A DNA stretch of 64,000 nucleotides from Roseateles depolymerans (GCF_003387155.1 NZ_QUMT01000002.1:1245694-1309693), one strand, 5' to 3'. Counted from the stretch's first letter, positions 10,101-19,607 are shown. Made by a program: numbers and translations. Notes: a model not told the origin generated them from the letters alone.

Positions 10101-11178
10101 AGAAACCGGTCAGGCCGGCCTTGGGCTTGGCGCCGCGGCCGGTGGCGCCTTCATCGCGGATCTCGCCGCCAGCGCCGGTGGAGGCGCCCGGATGCGGGGA
10201 GATGGCCGTCGGGTGGTTGTGCGTTTCCACCTTCATCAGCACATGGGCCGTTTCGGTGCGGGCTTCGTAGCGCGGGGCGCGCTGGTCGCCGGCCGCCATC
10301 CAGCGCTCGATGGTGTGGCCTTCCATCACCGCCGCATTGTCGGCATAGGCAATGACGGTGTGCTGCGGATGCAGCTTCTCGGTGTTGCGGATCATGCCGA
10401 ACAGCGAGAGCGGCTGCGCTTCGCCATCAATGGTGAACTGCGCATTGAAGATCTTGTGACGGCAGTGCTCGCTGTTGGCCTGCGCGAACATCATCAGTTC
10501 CACATCGCTCGGATTGCGGCCCAGGCGCTGGAAGGCGGTCACCAGGTAGTCGATCTCGTCGTCCGACAGGGCCAGGCCCCAGGCGCCGTTGGCTTCGTCC
10601 AGCGCGGCGCGGCCGCGGCTGAGGACATCCACATGGGCCAGCGGCTGGGCCTGCTTGTCGTCGAACAGGTGCACGGCGTCTTCGCGGCGCAGCAGGACGC
10701 TTTCGGTCATGCGGTCATGCAGCAGCTCGGCGCAGGCCAGCAGTTCCTGCTCGGTCAGCGGCTTGGTGCCGCCGGCCAGGCCAGCCGTCACGGTGCTCAG
10801 CAGGCCGCCCTTGAGGGTCAGCCGGTATTCGGTGACGCGTTCGACGCGGTGGATGGACAGGCCGCAGTTGTGGGCAATGTCGGTGGCCTTGGAGGCCCAG
10901 GGGCTCAGCGTGCCCAGGCGCGGCGCGGTGACGATCAGGGCGCCCTCGGACGGGCCTTCGTAGGCATCGCCGTAGTTCAGCAGCGCGGCCAGCTTGCCCT
11001 GGCTGGCGTCATCCAGCGGGTGGTCGGTCCAGACCCAGTGCACATGGCGCGCATGCACGGCGGTGATGCGGTCGCTCACCGCTTGCAGGCGCGCCAGCAG
11101 CGCGGTGGCCCGGAATGCCGAGAGGGCATTGCCCCCCTCGAAGTGAATCAGATACTTGGAGGAGGTGGTGCTGGACAT
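7162..11178 (-). CDS. purL: Phosphoribosylformylglycinamidine synthase
   Basis: 1338-residue single-chain PurL of the Gram-negative type, converting FGAR, glutamine and ATP to FGAM in purine synthesis. Order: PurS-like N-terminal domain, linker, two AIRS-like ATP-binding halves ([36 protein letters not shown]) and a C-terminal class I glutamine amidotransferase domain with nucleophile Cys in [11 protein letters not shown] and catalytic HPERVFR near the end. Length matches the E. coli type (about 1295). It is the last gene of a leftward series but is separated from the upstream gene by a terminator. Confidence 0.97.
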   Translation of the reverse strand: MSSTTSSKYLIHFEGGNALSAFRATALLARLQAVSDRITAVHARHVHWVWTDHPLDDASQGKLAALLNYGDAYEGPSEGALIVTAPRLGTLSPWASKATDIAHNCGLSIHRVERVTEYRLTLKGGLLSTVTAGLAGGTKPLTEQELLACAELLHDRMTESVLLRREDAVHLFDDKQAQPLAHVDVLSRGRAALDEANGAWGLALSDDEIDYLVTAFQRLGRNPSDVELMMFAQANSEHCRHKIFNAQFTIDGEAQPLSLFGMIRNTEKLHPQHTVIAYADNAAVMEGHTIERWMAAGDQRAPRYEARTETAHVLMKVETHNHPTAISPHPGASTGAGGEIRDEGATGRGAKPKAGLTGFSVSNLQLPGLSEPWEQASIGKPAHIASPLQIMTEGPLGGAAFNNEFGRPALGGYFRVYEQEVDGIHRGYHKPIMIAGGVGAIRSDLTKKIEFPAGTLLIQLGGPGMRIGMGGGAASSMAAGTNTADLDFDSVQRGNPEIQRRAQEVINHCWGLAERNPILAVHDVGAGGISNAFPELVNDAGRGARFDLRKVPLEESGLAPKEIWCNESQERYVLAIAPESLPLFQSMCERERCPFAVVGVTTEQRELVLEDGQGGERAIDMPMDVLLGKPPKMHRDVKRVARSGGPLNLDGVDLAQAVTHVLRHPTVASKRFLITIGDRTVGGLSHRDQMVGPWQVPVADCAVTLADFKGFAGEAMSMGERTPLAAVDAPASGRMAVAEAITNLLAAPIELSRVKLSANWMAACGEAGEDAALYDTVKAVGMELCPALGVSIPVGKDSLSMRTRWSDNGQTRQVTAPVSLIVSAFASLPDVRGTLTPQLQAGDTTLVLIDLGQGRQRMGGSILAQTLNQFGPEVPDLDDPALLNQTVAAVNALRAEGKLLAYHDRSDGGLLAAAAEMAFAGQRGVSLNVDLLVTEGDGITDSRADTGDSKNWASQVSGRREELTLKALFNEELGVVLQVATGDRDAVLQTLRAHGLSKLSHVVGKTNDAGQVEVWRDAKKVFAAPLQQLHQEWDQVSWRITRDRDNPAFADQEHALAGAPGGGLHWAPTFDVKEDVAAPFIQSGVRPKMAILREQGVNSHVEMAYAMSQAGFDSYDVHMSDLQAGAVDLSQFKGFVACGGFSYGDTLGAGEGWARSILFNPRLKDAFEAFFARQDSFALGVCNGCQMLAALSPMIPGAQHWPKFVRNRSEQFEARLAQVEVLDSPSLFFKGMAGSRLPIAVAHGEGFADFSQRGDAGQVIQAMRYVDGNGQPTEQYPLNPNGSPGGLTAVTTADGRFTALMPHPERVFRNIQMSWTGGDPSAFSPWMRMFRNARVWVG

Positions 11179-11330
11179 TGAGGGGGTCTCTGCGGGTCTC
11201 GGCGGATCTCGACGGGTCTGGCGCCGCGAAGGTTTGCGGCGCAGAACTCGGGATTGTAGCCACGGCGGAAGGGTTCTCCCCTAGCCGCGCGCGGTAGAAG
11301 CACGGCCCGGCGTCAGCGCGGGCTTTCGGG

Positions 11331-11361
11331 AAGAAAAAGGCCATCCGCGTGGGATGGCCTT
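11331..11361 (-). terminator. Rho-independent terminator of binding-protein gene
   Basis: Arms AAGGCCATCC (11337-11346) and GGATGGCCTT (11352-11361) form a 10-bp stem. Reading leftward the stem is followed by a T-rich tract (plus-strand aagaaaaa). It lies 61 bp past the stop of the substrate-binding protein gene. Confidence 0.85.
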
Positions 11362-11387
11362 GATGGGGTTCGGCTCAGGCTGCACCG

Positions 11388-11431
11388 ATCAGCGCTGGAT
11401 CAGCGCTGGATCAGCGCAGGATTAGCGCAGG
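11388..11431 (-). repeat. 11-bp tandem repeat overlapping a stop codon
   Basis: Four 11-bp units: atcagcgctgg twice, atcagcgcagg, attagcgcagg. The last contains the TAA stop of the binding-protein gene (leftward). The other units carry TGA at the same place, and since 11 is not a multiple of three the copies put stop codons in all three frames. Confidence 0.9.
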
Positions 11432-12570
11432 AAACGTCCCCGCGGATCGATGATGGCGATGTCGGCAAAGGTCGCGCCGGTATGGTCGTTGGGGCTGAAG
11501 GACACCTCCAGGCCACCCAGGTCATACTTGCTCATGCCGTTCAGGGCGCGCTGCACGCTGCCGCGGTTGACGTCCTTGCCGGCCCGCTTGAGGGCTTCCA
11601 CCAGCACCTTGGCCGAGGCAAAACCTTCCATGATGGCGGGCGTCACCACGCCGCCGCTCTCGGGCGCCTTCTTCACCAGCTCGGTGATCTCGCGCACCAT
11701 CGGCATGGACATGGTCCGCTCATTGGGGAAGACCTGCGACACGATGACGCCAGCGGCGTTCTTGTCCAGCAGTTGCAGGAAACCGGCGGATGCGTTGTTT
11801 GACAGCGTCGAGACCATCGCCCGCGACCCGGCGGCGCGCATGCCGTTGATGCAGTCGGCGACCAGTTGCTGCGAACCGATGAACAGCACCACCTGCGGGT
11901 CGGCGGCCATGACCTGCTTGACCAGGTTGGGCACATCCGGTTTGTCACGCTCGAAGGTCAGGTGGGCGACCGGCTTGACCTTCTGGTCGGCCAGGCCCTT
12001 GAGCGCGCCGGTGGCGGCGTCCTGGCCGAAGGTGTCGTTCACCTGCACCAGGGCGATGCGCTGGTTGCCCATCTCCAGCAGCAGTTGGACGGCACGCTCC
12101 GACTCACGCTGGTAGGTGGAGCGGACGTTGAAGATGTAGGGGTGGACCGGCTTGTGCAGCAGCATCGCGCCGGTGGACGGCGCCACCAGCGGGATCTGGT
12201 ACTTGTCCAGCAGCGGCATCACCGCCTGCGTGTGCGGCGTGCCGCGGGTCAGGAACAGGGCCACGGCGTTCTTGTCGATCAGCGCCTGGGCATTGGCCGC
12301 CGTACGCTTGGGATCGAAGCCATCGTCCATGGCGATCAGCTCGATCTTCTGGCCATTGACGCCGCCGGTGGCATTCACATGGTCGATGTAGAGCTTGGCG
12401 CCGAGGTTCAGTTCCTTGACGCTGGCCGCGACCTGCCCGGTCACGCCATTGGTCTGGCCCACGACGATCTGGGCCTGGGCGCTGAAGGCAGCGCCCAGCA
12501 GGCCGGCGACCAGCGCGGTGGTGGGAAGAACGGTGGCCAGCAGGCGGCCGACGGTTGAACGGTCTTTCAT
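11422..12570 (-). CDS. ABC transporter periplasmic substrate-binding protein, branched-chain amino-acid type
   Basis: 382 residues with an N-terminal signal peptide (hydrophobic core TALVAGLLGAAFSAQAQ, likely cleavage after AQA). The body has the type I periplasmic-binding fold of the LivJ class (VKELNLGAKLYIDHVNATGGVNGQKI, VAPSTGAML, VQVNDTFGQDAATG). No permease or ATPase is adjacent; livF/livG at the other end of the window are 50 kb away. It follows a nucleoside-salvage operon after a 140-bp spacer, so a nucleoside or purine ligand is possible, but this is guesswork. Confidence 0.9.
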   Translation of the reverse strand: MKDRSTVGRLLATVLPTTALVAGLLGAAFSAQAQIVVGQTNGVTGQVAASVKELNLGAKLYIDHVNATGGVNGQKIELIAMDDGFDPKRTAANAQALIDKNAVALFLTRGTPHTQAVMPLLDKYQIPLVAPSTGAMLLHKPVHPYIFNVRSTYQRESERAVQLLLEMGNQRIALVQVNDTFGQDAATGALKGLADQKVKPVAHLTFERDKPDVPNLVKQVMAADPQVVLFIGSQQLVADCINGMRAAGSRAMVSTLSNNASAGFLQLLDKNAAGVIVSQVFPNERTMSMPMVREITELVKKAPESGGVVTPAIMEGFASAKVLVEALKRAGKDVNRGSVQRALNGMSKYDLGGLEVSFSPNDHTGATFADIAIIDPRGRFLR

Positions 12571-12633
12571 TCTGATGATTCCTGCCGACGGGCCTGCCTG
12601 GTCAGGCCGCCTCGCCGGCGAGTGTCCCCTAAT

Positions 12634-12676
12634 GCCGACCGTCCTCCGTCTTGTGGAGGGAGGATCCCGGGTCGGC
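12634..12676 (-). other. Stem-loop between deaminase and binding-protein genes
   Basis: GCCGACC (12634-12640) pairs with GGTCGGC (12670-12676), with an inner CCTCC/GGAGG stem (12643-12647 / 12655-12659). It lies about 65 bp upstream of the binding-protein ATG. It may terminate the salvage operon or form a leader structure; no T-tract is evident. Confidence 0.45.
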
Positions 12677-12710
12677 GCCTGGCGCTAACCCTCTCCCTCG
12701 AATGAGGGGG

Positions 12711-14042
12711 TTAACGCCCCGCGCGCATCTTAGCCACGATGTCCTGCACGCGTCCCATGAGTGACACGGTGTCGATCGAGGTATTTGTGCGATTTTTCAA
12801 CAACTGCCGGCCTGCCACCCACACATCCGTGACATGTTCACGGCCAGCGACATACGCCAGTTGCGCGTCTGCGTGATAGACCGGCTGGCATTCCAGCGCT
12901 TCCAGCGACACGGCCACCACGTCCGCCTGCTTGCCGGCTTCCAGGGTGCCCAGGTCGTGGGCCCGGCCCATGGCCTTGGCGGCCCGCACGGTGGCCATTT
13001 CCAGGGCGGTGCGGGCGGAGACGGTCAGCGGGTCGCCGGTGGAGCCCTTGGCCAGCAGTGCCGCAGCGCGGATTTCGGTGAACATGTCCTGCCGGTTGTT
13101 GGACGCCGCACCGTCGGTGCCCAGCACCGTGTTGACGCCCGCGGCTTCCAGCGCCTTGACCGGGGCGATGCCGGAGGCCAGCTTCAGGTTGGAGCTGGGG
13201 TTGTGCACCAGGTGCACGCCCTTGGCGGCGATCAGCTCGATCTCCTGCGGCGACAGGTGGACCATGTGCACGGCGATCATGCGCTCGTTCAGCAGGCCCA
13301 GCTTGTCCAGGCGCTCCAGCGGACGCATGCCGTATTGCTTGACGCTGCCGTCGATCTCGTCCTGCGTTTCGTGGATGTGGCAGTGCACCTGCAGGTCGTA
13401 CTTTTCCGCCAGCTCGCGCAGCTGGGTGAAGGTGTCGTCCGACACGGTGTAGGGCGCGTGCGGGGCGCTGGTCCAGTCCAGCAGCGACTCACCCTTGAAC
13501 TGCTCATAGGCGGCCAAGCCCTTCTGGATGTAGTCCTGGGCATTGGCGGCGTAGCCGGTGGGGAAGTCGATCACGTTGATCGACACGCCGGCGCGCAGGC
13601 CGCTGTCCACCGCGGCACGAGCCATCGCGGTGGGGAAGAAGTACATGTCGTTGAGGTAGGTGACCCCGCCGCGGATGGCTTCGGCCGCAGACAGCATCGA
13701 GCCCTGGTAGACCCAGTCCTCGCTCACCCACTGGCGCTCCAGCGGCCAGATGTGGTTGTTCAGCCAGTCCATCAGCGCCAGGTCATCCGCCACGCCGCGC
13801 AGCAGCGACATGGCCGAATGGGTGTGGGCGTTGATCAGACCCGGGATCAGCACATGGTGCGGCAGCTCGACCCGCTCGGCATCGGCATACCGCTGCAGGG
13901 CTTCTTCACGCGGCAGCACGGCGGCGATGCGCTCGCCTTCCATCGCCAGGGCATGCTGCTCCAGCACCGGGCTGCCCGGCGTCATGGTGATCAGCCAGCG
14001 CGGCAACAGCAGCTTCACGCCTTTGGAGGCTTGGGCGGTCAT
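12711..14042 (-). CDS. TRZ/ATZ-family amidohydrolase (MTA/SAH deaminase-like)
   Basis: 443-residue zinc amidohydrolase. Metal motif HxH is in LINAHTHSAMSLLRG; further ligands are in VHCHIHETQDE and the Asp in GTDGAASNN. Closest described group: 5-methylthioadenosine/S-adenosylhomocysteine or related nucleoside deaminases. Start at 14042 (MTAQASKG) has GAGGAGA upstream and follows the nucleoside hydrolase stop by 11 bp. In this operon with nucleoside hydrolase and ribokinase it plausibly deaminates an adenosine-type nucleoside (inference). Confidence 0.88.
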   Translation of the reverse strand: MTAQASKGVKLLLPRWLITMTPGSPVLEQHALAMEGERIAAVLPREEALQRYADAERVELPHHVLIPGLINAHTHSAMSLLRGVADDLALMDWLNNHIWPLERQWVSEDWVYQGSMLSAAEAIRGGVTYLNDMYFFPTAMARAAVDSGLRAGVSINVIDFPTGYAANAQDYIQKGLAAYEQFKGESLLDWTSAPHAPYTVSDDTFTQLRELAEKYDLQVHCHIHETQDEIDGSVKQYGMRPLERLDKLGLLNERMIAVHMVHLSPQEIELIAAKGVHLVHNPSSNLKLASGIAPVKALEAAGVNTVLGTDGAASNNRQDMFTEIRAAALLAKGSTGDPLTVSARTALEMATVRAAKAMGRAHDLGTLEAGKQADVVAVSLEALECQPVYHADAQLAYVAGREHVTDVWVAGRQLLKNRTNTSIDTVSLMGRVQDIVAKMRAGR

Positions 14043-14053
14043 GGGGAATCTCC

Positions 14054-15019
14054 TCAGAAAATCTCGTCGAACAGGGCCAGCACGCGCGGCGCATCCACCG
14101 CCACGCAAACCTGCTGGGCCGGGTGGCCGGTCCAGGCGGTCGGCTGCGATTGCTCGCCGCGCCAGTCCTGGATGGTCTGACCGGTGGCAATGCCCTCCAG
14201 CGCCACCCGCACCGGGCCCTTGCGCAGGGTAAACGCTTCCGGCACCAGCAGCACCGCAGCGGCACTGGCGTCGTGCGCATAGATGCCGCCAATGCGGTCG
14301 CGGGCATCGTAGAACTTCTGGTAGTGGCGGGTGGCCTGCCAGAGCAGTTCACCGGCGCCGTCACCGCGGCCGCGCAGGCGGGCCAGGTCGGCCTCGCGCA
14401 TGATGACTTCCTGGGTGACGTCCAGCCCCACCACGATGACGGGCCAGGCGGCGGTCAGCACTTCGTCGGCCGCTTCCGGGTCGGCCATGATGTTGGCCTC
14501 GGCCACCGGCGAGACATTGCCGCTGTGGCCCTTCAGGCCAAAGGCCCCGCCCATCACCACCACCTGCTTGACCTTGGCCGCGATGCCGGGATCCTGGCGC
14601 AGGGCCAGCGCGAGGTTGGTGAACGGGCCGACGGCCACGATCGTCAGCTCGCCCGGGCGCTCATTGACCAGGTCGCAGATCAGTTGGTGGGCCGGGCGAG
14701 AGTCCGCCGCCCGGGTGGGCGTGGGCAACTGGTGGGCGATGCCGCCGAGGGCATCGTCGCCGTGCACATGCAGGGCGCCGTCACGGCGGCGGTGGTCCAG
14801 CAGCGGGCCGGCGGCACCGGTGGCCACAGGAATGTCCAGCTTGAACAGGGCCGCCAGGCCGCGTGCATTGTGGGCGGTCACGGCCACCGACGCATTGCCG
14901 TGCACCGCCGTGATGGCGAGCAGGTCGAACCGGGGATGGGCCGCCAGCAACGCCAGCGCGAGCGCGTCGTCAATGCCGGGGTCGGTGTCGTAAATAACGG
15001 GAATCTTGGAGCTGTCCAT
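14054..15019 (-). CDS. Inosine/uridine-preferring nucleoside hydrolase
   Basis: 321 residues. Cleaves the N-glycosidic bond of ribonucleosides to base and ribose. The calcium-site signature DTDPGIDDALAL is at residues 12-23; further family motifs are ITAVHGNASV, VAVGPFTNLALAL, VVVMGGAF, and the late HDASAAAVLL with active-site His. Twenty bp separate it from the ribokinase gene upstream, so ribose released here can be phosphorylated by that enzyme. Base specificity cannot be judged by eye. Confidence 0.93.
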   Translation of the reverse strand: MDSSKIPVIYDTDPGIDDALALALLAAHPRFDLLAITAVHGNASVAVTAHNARGLAALFKLDIPVATGAAGPLLDHRRRDGALHVHGDDALGGIAHQLPTPTRAADSRPAHQLICDLVNERPGELTIVAVGPFTNLALALRQDPGIAAKVKQVVVMGGAFGLKGHSGNVSPVAEANIMADPEAADEVLTAAWPVIVVGLDVTQEVIMREADLARLRGRGDGAGELLWQATRHYQKFYDARDRIGGIYAHDASAAAVLLVPEAFTLRKGPVRVALEGIATGQTIQDWRGEQSQPTAWTGHPAQQVCVAVDAPRVLALFDEIF

Positions 15020-15039
15020 GGCGGATACGGCTTTCCAGG

Positions 15040-16011
15040 TCAGGCAGGAGTCATGCTGTCGGCCAGGGCCGGCAGCTCGGAACGGTAGGGCATGGCTTGC
15101 TGCACACCGGAGCGGCTGACCGCGAGCGCGGCGGCCGATTGGCCCAGGGACGCGGCCTGCAGCGGCTCCAGCCCTTCGGCCAGGCCGACGGCCAGACCGC
15201 CGACCAGCGTGTCGCCGGCACCGACGGTGTCGATCGCATCCACCCGGGTGGCCCGCAGGTGGTGGCCCTGCGGATGCTCGTCGCCGAGCAGCCAGGCGCC
15301 CTGCCCGCCCAGCGTCACCAGCACATGGCGAGGGCCCAGCGTGCGCAGATGGCGAGCGGCTTCGCGGGCCAGCGTCAGTTCGTCGACCCGTGCGGCGGCA
15401 TCCAGCGCGTCGCCGCACAGCTGCGCGGCTTCGGTTTCATTGACCACCAGCCAGTCCGTCAAGGCCAGCAAGGCCGGCGGCAGCGATTGGGCCGGCGCTG
15501 CATTGAGCACGGTGGTGACACCGGCCTGGCGGGCCAGTTCAAAGGCGCGCTGGATGGCCGGCACCGGCACTTCCAGCTGCGCCACGACCACGCGTGCAGA
15601 CTGGATCTGGCGGGCAGCGGCTTCCACATCGGCGGGCGTCAGGTCGGCATTGCTGCCGGGCACCACGACGATGGCGTTTTCTCCGCCGTCCCGGGCCACC
15701 ATGATGACCGCCACGCCGGGCCAGGCCGCGTCGTCGCGGTGGATGGCATCGGTGGACACATGTTCCTGTTCCAGCGCCGCCAGCAGCTCATGGCCGTGCT
15801 GACGCAGGCCCACTCGCCCCACCAGCGCCACGTCCGCGCCCAGACGCGAGGCGGCCACGGCCTGGTTGCCGCCCTTGCCACCCGGTGTGCCGGCGAAGGC
15901 CTCGCCGATCAAGGTTTCACCCGGGGCCGGCAGCCGACTGGCATGCGCCACCAGGTCCATGTTGATGCTGCCCACCACCACCACGGTGGCCGCAGCCTTT
16001 TCCAGATTCAT
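15040..16011 (-). CDS. rbsK: Ribokinase
   Basis: 323-residue PfkB-family sugar kinase. N-terminal signature GSINMDLVAHASRLPAPGET, GGKGGNQAVAASRLG, and C-terminal anion-hole/catalytic motif DTVGAGDTLVGGLAVG. Phosphorylates ribose to ribose-5-phosphate. Its ATG overlaps the TGA of the upstream LacI regulator by 4 bp (ATGA), implying translational coupling. Being next to a nucleoside hydrolase supports a role in salvage of nucleoside-derived ribose rather than free-ribose uptake, since no rbs transport genes are present. Confidence 0.95.
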   Translation of the reverse strand: MNLEKAAATVVVVGSINMDLVAHASRLPAPGETLIGEAFAGTPGGKGGNQAVAASRLGADVALVGRVGLRQHGHELLAALEQEHVSTDAIHRDDAAWPGVAVIMVARDGGENAIVVVPGSNADLTPADVEAAARQIQSARVVVAQLEVPVPAIQRAFELARQAGVTTVLNAAPAQSLPPALLALTDWLVVNETEAAQLCGDALDAAARVDELTLAREAARHLRTLGPRHVLVTLGGQGAWLLGDEHPQGHHLRATRVDAIDTVGAGDTLVGGLAVGLAEGLEPLQAASLGQSAAALAVSRSGVQQAMPYRSELPALADSMTPA

Positions 16012-17024
16012 GCTTGCTCCGAAGACAAAGGCGCAGAGGTGCTTTCACGCAGCACCAGCTGCGGCGTGAGCTGCAGGTCCTTGAAAGGCGCCTGCGGGTT
16101 CTCGATGCGCTCGATCAACGCGCGACCGGCCTCCCGGCCCAGGTCGCGGATCGAGCATCCCACGCTGGTGATGGCGGGATAGATGTAGCTGCCCAGCTCG
16201 ATGCCGTCAAAGCCGACGACGCTGAGCTGGCGAGGGACGCTGCGACCCAGCTCCGCGGCGGCGCGCAGGGCCCCCATGGCCATCAGGTCGTTGCTGGTGA
16301 AAACGGCGGTGAGTTCCGGCTGGCGGGTCAGCAGCGTCTTGACGGCTTCATAGCCACCGGCGGTGCTGAAGTCGCTCTCGATGAGCCAGCCGTCGTCGGC
16401 CTCAAGGCCGCGCTCGCGCAGGGCGGATCGCCAGCCGGCCACCCGCTCCTGCGTCACCTCGAATTCCGCCGGGCCGCTGACGCAGCCGATGCGGCGGTGG
16501 CCCAGGTCCAGCAGATGCCGCACGGCAGCGGCCGCGCCGACCTGGTTGTTGACACTGACCCGGTCTGCGCGGGCGCCCGGCACCAGGCGGTCCACCGTCA
16601 CGACCGGCACGCTGGCGTGACGGAAGGTGGTGGCCAGGGTTTCGGTATCGCCGGCGGAGCTCAGCAGCAGGCCGTCGATGCGTTTTTCCAGCAAGGTGCG
16701 CAGGTAGGACTGCTGGTGCTTGGGATCGTTGTCCGAATTGCAGAGGAACACCGAATAGCCGGCCTGCCGGCACCATTCCTCCACGCCCACCACGAGCTCA
16801 GCAAAGAAGGGATTGCGCACATTGGGCACCAGCACGCCGACGATCTTGGTCTCGCTGCGACGCAGCGACCGGGCCACTGCACTGGGCAGGTAGCCGATCT
16901 CGTCCACCGCCGCCAGCACACGCGCCCGCGCCTGCGCACTGACCGGCCGCGTGTTGTTCAGCACATGGGACACCGTGGTGAAGGACACCCCCGCCAGCGC
17001 GGCCACATCCTTGATGGTGCTCAT
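16008..17024 (-). CDS. LacI-family transcriptional regulator of the nucleoside-salvage operon
   Basis: 338 residues. N-terminal helix-turn-helix (TIKDVAALAGVSFTTVSHVLN) with hinge RSLRRSETKIVGV, then a periplasmic-binding-like effector domain (ALLTRQPELTAVFTSNDLMAMGALRA). First gene of the operon regulator-ribokinase-nucleoside hydrolase-deaminase. A perfect palindrome of LacI-family type lies 79 bp upstream of its start, suggesting autoregulation. Effector likely ribose or a nucleoside (inference). Confidence 0.94.
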   Translation of the reverse strand: MSTIKDVAALAGVSFTTVSHVLNNTRPVSAQARARVLAAVDEIGYLPSAVARSLRRSETKIVGVLVPNVRNPFFAELVVGVEEWCRQAGYSVFLCNSDNDPKHQQSYLRTLLEKRIDGLLLSSAGDTETLATTFRHASVPVVTVDRLVPGARADRVSVNNQVGAAAAVRHLLDLGHRRIGCVSGPAEFEVTQERVAGWRSALRERGLEADDGWLIESDFSTAGGYEAVKTLLTRQPELTAVFTSNDLMAMGALRAAAELGRSVPRQLSVVGFDGIELGSYIYPAITSVGCSIRDLGREAGRALIERIENPQAPFKDLQLTPQLVLRESTSAPLSSEQA

Positions 17025-17102
17025 TCCGGTTTTTGGCTTTCTTCAGAATGGATGGAGACGTGGATTGCACCCGATGCGCGCTGTACTGCCGTCGGTCATG
17101 GC

Positions 17103-17116
17103 TGCAAACGTTTGCA
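17103..17116 (-). promoter_or_regulatory. LacI-family operator, perfect 14-bp palindrome
   Basis: TGCAAACGTTTGCA is a perfect palindrome centred on CG, as LacI-family operators usually are. Its core GCAAACGTTTGC equals the core of the PurR-type operator. It sits between gltA and the divergently read start of the LacI gene, upstream of the latter. Confidence 0.8.
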
Positions 17117-17175
17117 AGACGGCGAAGCATATCCCATCGACTCGAATGAACACGGGGGCGCCCTGCGAGCGGACG

Positions 17176-17209
17176 AAAAAAAACCCCTGCACCCGAAGGT
17201 TCAGGGGTT
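17176..17209 (-). terminator. gltA rho-independent terminator
   Basis: Arms AACCCCTG (17182-17189) and CAGGGGTT (17202-17209), with inner ACC/GGT and, on the minus strand, a TTCG tetraloop. Leftward the stem is followed by eight T residues. It starts about 18 bp after the gltA stop. Confidence 0.92.
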
Positions 17210-17226
17210 GTCCCTCAAGGGGTGTA

Positions 17227-18537
17227 TCAGCGCTGGGCGATCGGCTTGACGTCGCGCTTGGTGGCGCCGACGAACAGCTGACGCGGACGGCCGATCTTGT
17301 ACTCGGGGTCGCCGATCATTTCGTTCAGCTGGGCAATCCAGCCGACGGTACGGGCCAGCGCGAAGATGGCGGTGAACAGCGGCACGGGGATGCCGATGGC
17401 GCGCTGCACGATGCCCGAGTAGAAGTCCACGTTCGGATAGAGCTTGCGGGCGACGAAGTATTCGTCTTCCAGCGCGATCTTTTCCAGTTCCATGGCCAGC
17501 TTGAACAGCGGGTCGTTTTCCAGACCCAGTTCGCTCAGCACTTCGTGGCAGGTCTCGCGCATCAGCTTGGCGCGCGGGTCGTAGTTCTTGTAGACGCGGT
17601 GACCGAAGCCCATCAGCTTGACGCCGCTGTTCTTGTCCTTCACCTGCTTGATGAACTCGCCGATCTTGGCCACGCCACCCTGCTTCTGGATGTCGTGCAG
17701 CATGTTCAGTGCGGCTTCGTTCGCACCGCCGTGGGCGGGGCCCCACAGGCAGGCCACGCCGGCAGCGATGGCGGCGAACGGGTTGGTGCCGGACGAACCG
17801 CACAGGCGCACGGTCGAGGTCGAGGCGTTTTGCTCGTGGTCGGCATGCAGCGTGAAGATGCGGTCCATGGCGCGCACCAGCACGTCATTGGGCTTGTACT
17901 CTTCGCAAGGCGTGGCGAACATCATCCGCATGAAGTTGCCTGCATAGGACAGGTCGTTCTTCGGATAGATGTAGGGCTGGCCGATGGTGTACTTGTAGGC
18001 CATGGCCACGAGCGTCGGCATCTTGGCGATCAGGCGGATCGCGGCGATTTCACGGTGCTCGGGGTTATTGATGTCGGTGCTGTCGTGATAGAAGGCCGAC
18101 AGCGCGCCGACCAGGCCCGTCATCACGGCCATCGGGTGAGCGTCGCGACGGAAGCCACGCAGGAAGAACTGCATCTGCTCGTTGACCATCGTGTGATGGG
18201 TCACGCGATTGACGAACTCTTCCTTTTGCGACGGGGTCGGCAGTTCCCCGTACAGCAGCAGGTAGCAGGTTTCCAGGTAGTCGCAGTTCACCGCGAGCTG
18301 TTCGATCGGGTAGCCGCGATACAGCAGTTCGCCCTTGTCACCGTCGATGTAGGTGATGGTGGAATTGCAGGACGCCGTCGACAGGAAGCCGGGGTCATAG
18401 GTGAACTTGCCCGTCTGCGCATACAGCTTGCGGATGTCGATGACATCCGGGCCGATCGTGCCCTTGTACAGGGGCAGTTCCATCTGCGGGCTGCCGTCCG
18501 AGAACGACAGTGTGGCTTTGACGTCAGAGGGGGTCAT
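17227..18537 (-). CDS. gltA: Type II citrate synthase
   Basis: 436 residues if started at MTPSDVK (18537), where AAGGA lies six bases upstream; an alternative ATG at 18543 leaves no spacing. Catalyses oxaloacetate plus acetyl-CoA to citrate. Conserved segments: N-terminal beta domain ([14 protein letters not shown]), [15 protein letters not shown] with catalytic His, [15 protein letters not shown] with the second active-site His, and [14 protein letters not shown]; the catalytic Asp lies in VDFYSGI. Last gene of the sdh operon, 36 bp after sdhE. Confidence 0.97.
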   Translation of the reverse strand: MTPSDVKATLSFSDGSPQMELPLYKGTIGPDVIDIRKLYAQTGKFTYDPGFLSTASCNSTITYIDGDKGELLYRGYPIEQLAVNCDYLETCYLLLYGELPTPSQKEEFVNRVTHHTMVNEQMQFFLRGFRRDAHPMAVMTGLVGALSAFYHDSTDINNPEHREIAAIRLIAKMPTLVAMAYKYTIGQPYIYPKNDLSYAGNFMRMMFATPCEEYKPNDVLVRAMDRIFTLHADHEQNASTSTVRLCGSSGTNPFAAIAAGVACLWGPAHGGANEAALNMLHDIQKQGGVAKIGEFIKQVKDKNSGVKLMGFGHRVYKNYDPRAKLMRETCHEVLSELGLENDPLFKLAMELEKIALEDEYFVARKLYPNVDFYSGIVQRAIGIPVPLFTAIFALARTVGWIAQLNEMIGDPEYKIGRPRQLFVGATKRDVKPIAQR

Positions 18538-18573
18538 GGGCATTCCTTATGACTTCTGTGGGGTTCTTGTCTC

Positions 18574-18852
18574 TTATTGCGGCGTCCGGAGCATCGCCAG
18601 GACCGCCTGCACATCCGGCCGTGCCAGATCGTCCGAAGGCTCCTTGCGGGCCAGCATCAGATCCAGCAGGTCGTTGTCGGCGAGGTCCATCAGTTGCCGC
18701 AGGCCTTCCGCGTGGAACTCGGTCAGCTGGCTTTCGTGCCGCCGGAAGAACCGCTCGATGAAGAGGTCATTCTCCAGCAAGCCGCGCCGGCAGCGCCACT
18801 TGAGCTTAGAGAGATCCCTCTCGTTGATGAGGGTGTTCGGGGAGGCAGTCAT
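18574..18852 (-). CDS. sdhE: Succinate dehydrogenase FAD assembly factor SdhE
   Basis: 92 residues, helical family. The signature RRGLLENDL (residues about 22-30), matching the RGxxExD motif needed for flavinylation, is present. Assists covalent FAD attachment to SdhA. Encoded between sdhB and gltA, as usual in betaproteobacteria. Confidence 0.92.
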   Translation of the reverse strand: MTASPNTLINERDLSKLKWRCRRGLLENDLFIERFFRRHESQLTEFHAEGLRQLMDLADNDLLDLMLARKEPSDDLARPDVQAVLAMLRTPQ

Positions 18853-18885
18853 GGCGGGCTCCGGTGCGAGGGCGAGCGTGCCGCT

Positions 18886-19590
18886 TTAGACGGCGCGGCG
18901 CACCATCAGTTCCTTGATCTTGCCGATGGCCTTCGTCGGGTTCAGACCCTTGGGGCAGACATCGACGCAGTTCATGATGGTGTGGCAGCGGAACAGACGG
19001 TACGGGTCTTCCAGGTTGTCCAGACGCTCGGCCGTGCCTTCGTCGCGGCTGTCGGCGATGAAGCGGTAGGCCTGCAGCAGACCGGCGGGACCGACGAACT
19101 TGTCGGGATTCCACCAGAAGCTGGGGCAGCTGGTCGAGCAGCTGGCGCACAGGATGCACTCGTACAGGCCGTTGAGCTCATCGCGCTCTTCCGGCGACTG
19201 CAGACGCTCCTTCTCGGGCGGGCGCGTTTCGTTCAGCAGGAACGGCTTGATCGAGTGGTACTGCTTGAAGAACTGCGTCATGTCCACGATCAGGTCGCGG
19301 ACCACCGGCAGACCGGGCAGCGGCTTGAGCTTGATGACGTCCGGCAGCGAACGCAGGTTGGTCAGGCAGGCCAGACCGTTCTTGCCGTTGATGTTCATCG
19401 CGTCCGAACCGCACACGCCTTCACGGCAGGAGCGGCGGAAGGACAGCGTCGGGTCCACGGCCTTGAGCTTGAGCAGGGCGTCCAGCAGCATGCGCTCGTT
19501 GCCGGCCAGCTCCAGCTCGATGGTCTGGATGTAGGGCTTGGCGTCCTTGTCCGGGTCGTAGCGATAAATCTCGAAGGTGCGCTTGATCAT
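18886..19590 (-). CDS. sdhB: Succinate dehydrogenase iron-sulfur subunit
   Basis: 234 residues. The 2Fe-2S ligands are in CREGVCGSDAMNINGKNGLAC. The 4Fe-4S and 3Fe-4S ligands are in CILCASCSTSCPSFW and CHTIMNCVDVCPKGLNP. Passes electrons from SdhA flavin to quinone at the membrane anchor. 17 bp after sdhA, with AGGAG upstream of the ATG. Confidence 0.97.
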   Translation of the reverse strand: MIKRTFEIYRYDPDKDAKPYIQTIELELAGNERMLLDALLKLKAVDPTLSFRRSCREGVCGSDAMNINGKNGLACLTNLRSLPDVIKLKPLPGLPVVRDLIVDMTQFFKQYHSIKPFLLNETRPPEKERLQSPEERDELNGLYECILCASCSTSCPSFWWNPDKFVGPAGLLQAYRFIADSRDEGTAERLDNLEDPYRLFRCHTIMNCVDVCPKGLNPTKAIGKIKELMVRRAV

Positions 19591-19607
19591 GTTTGGCTCC
19601 TGCGTCC

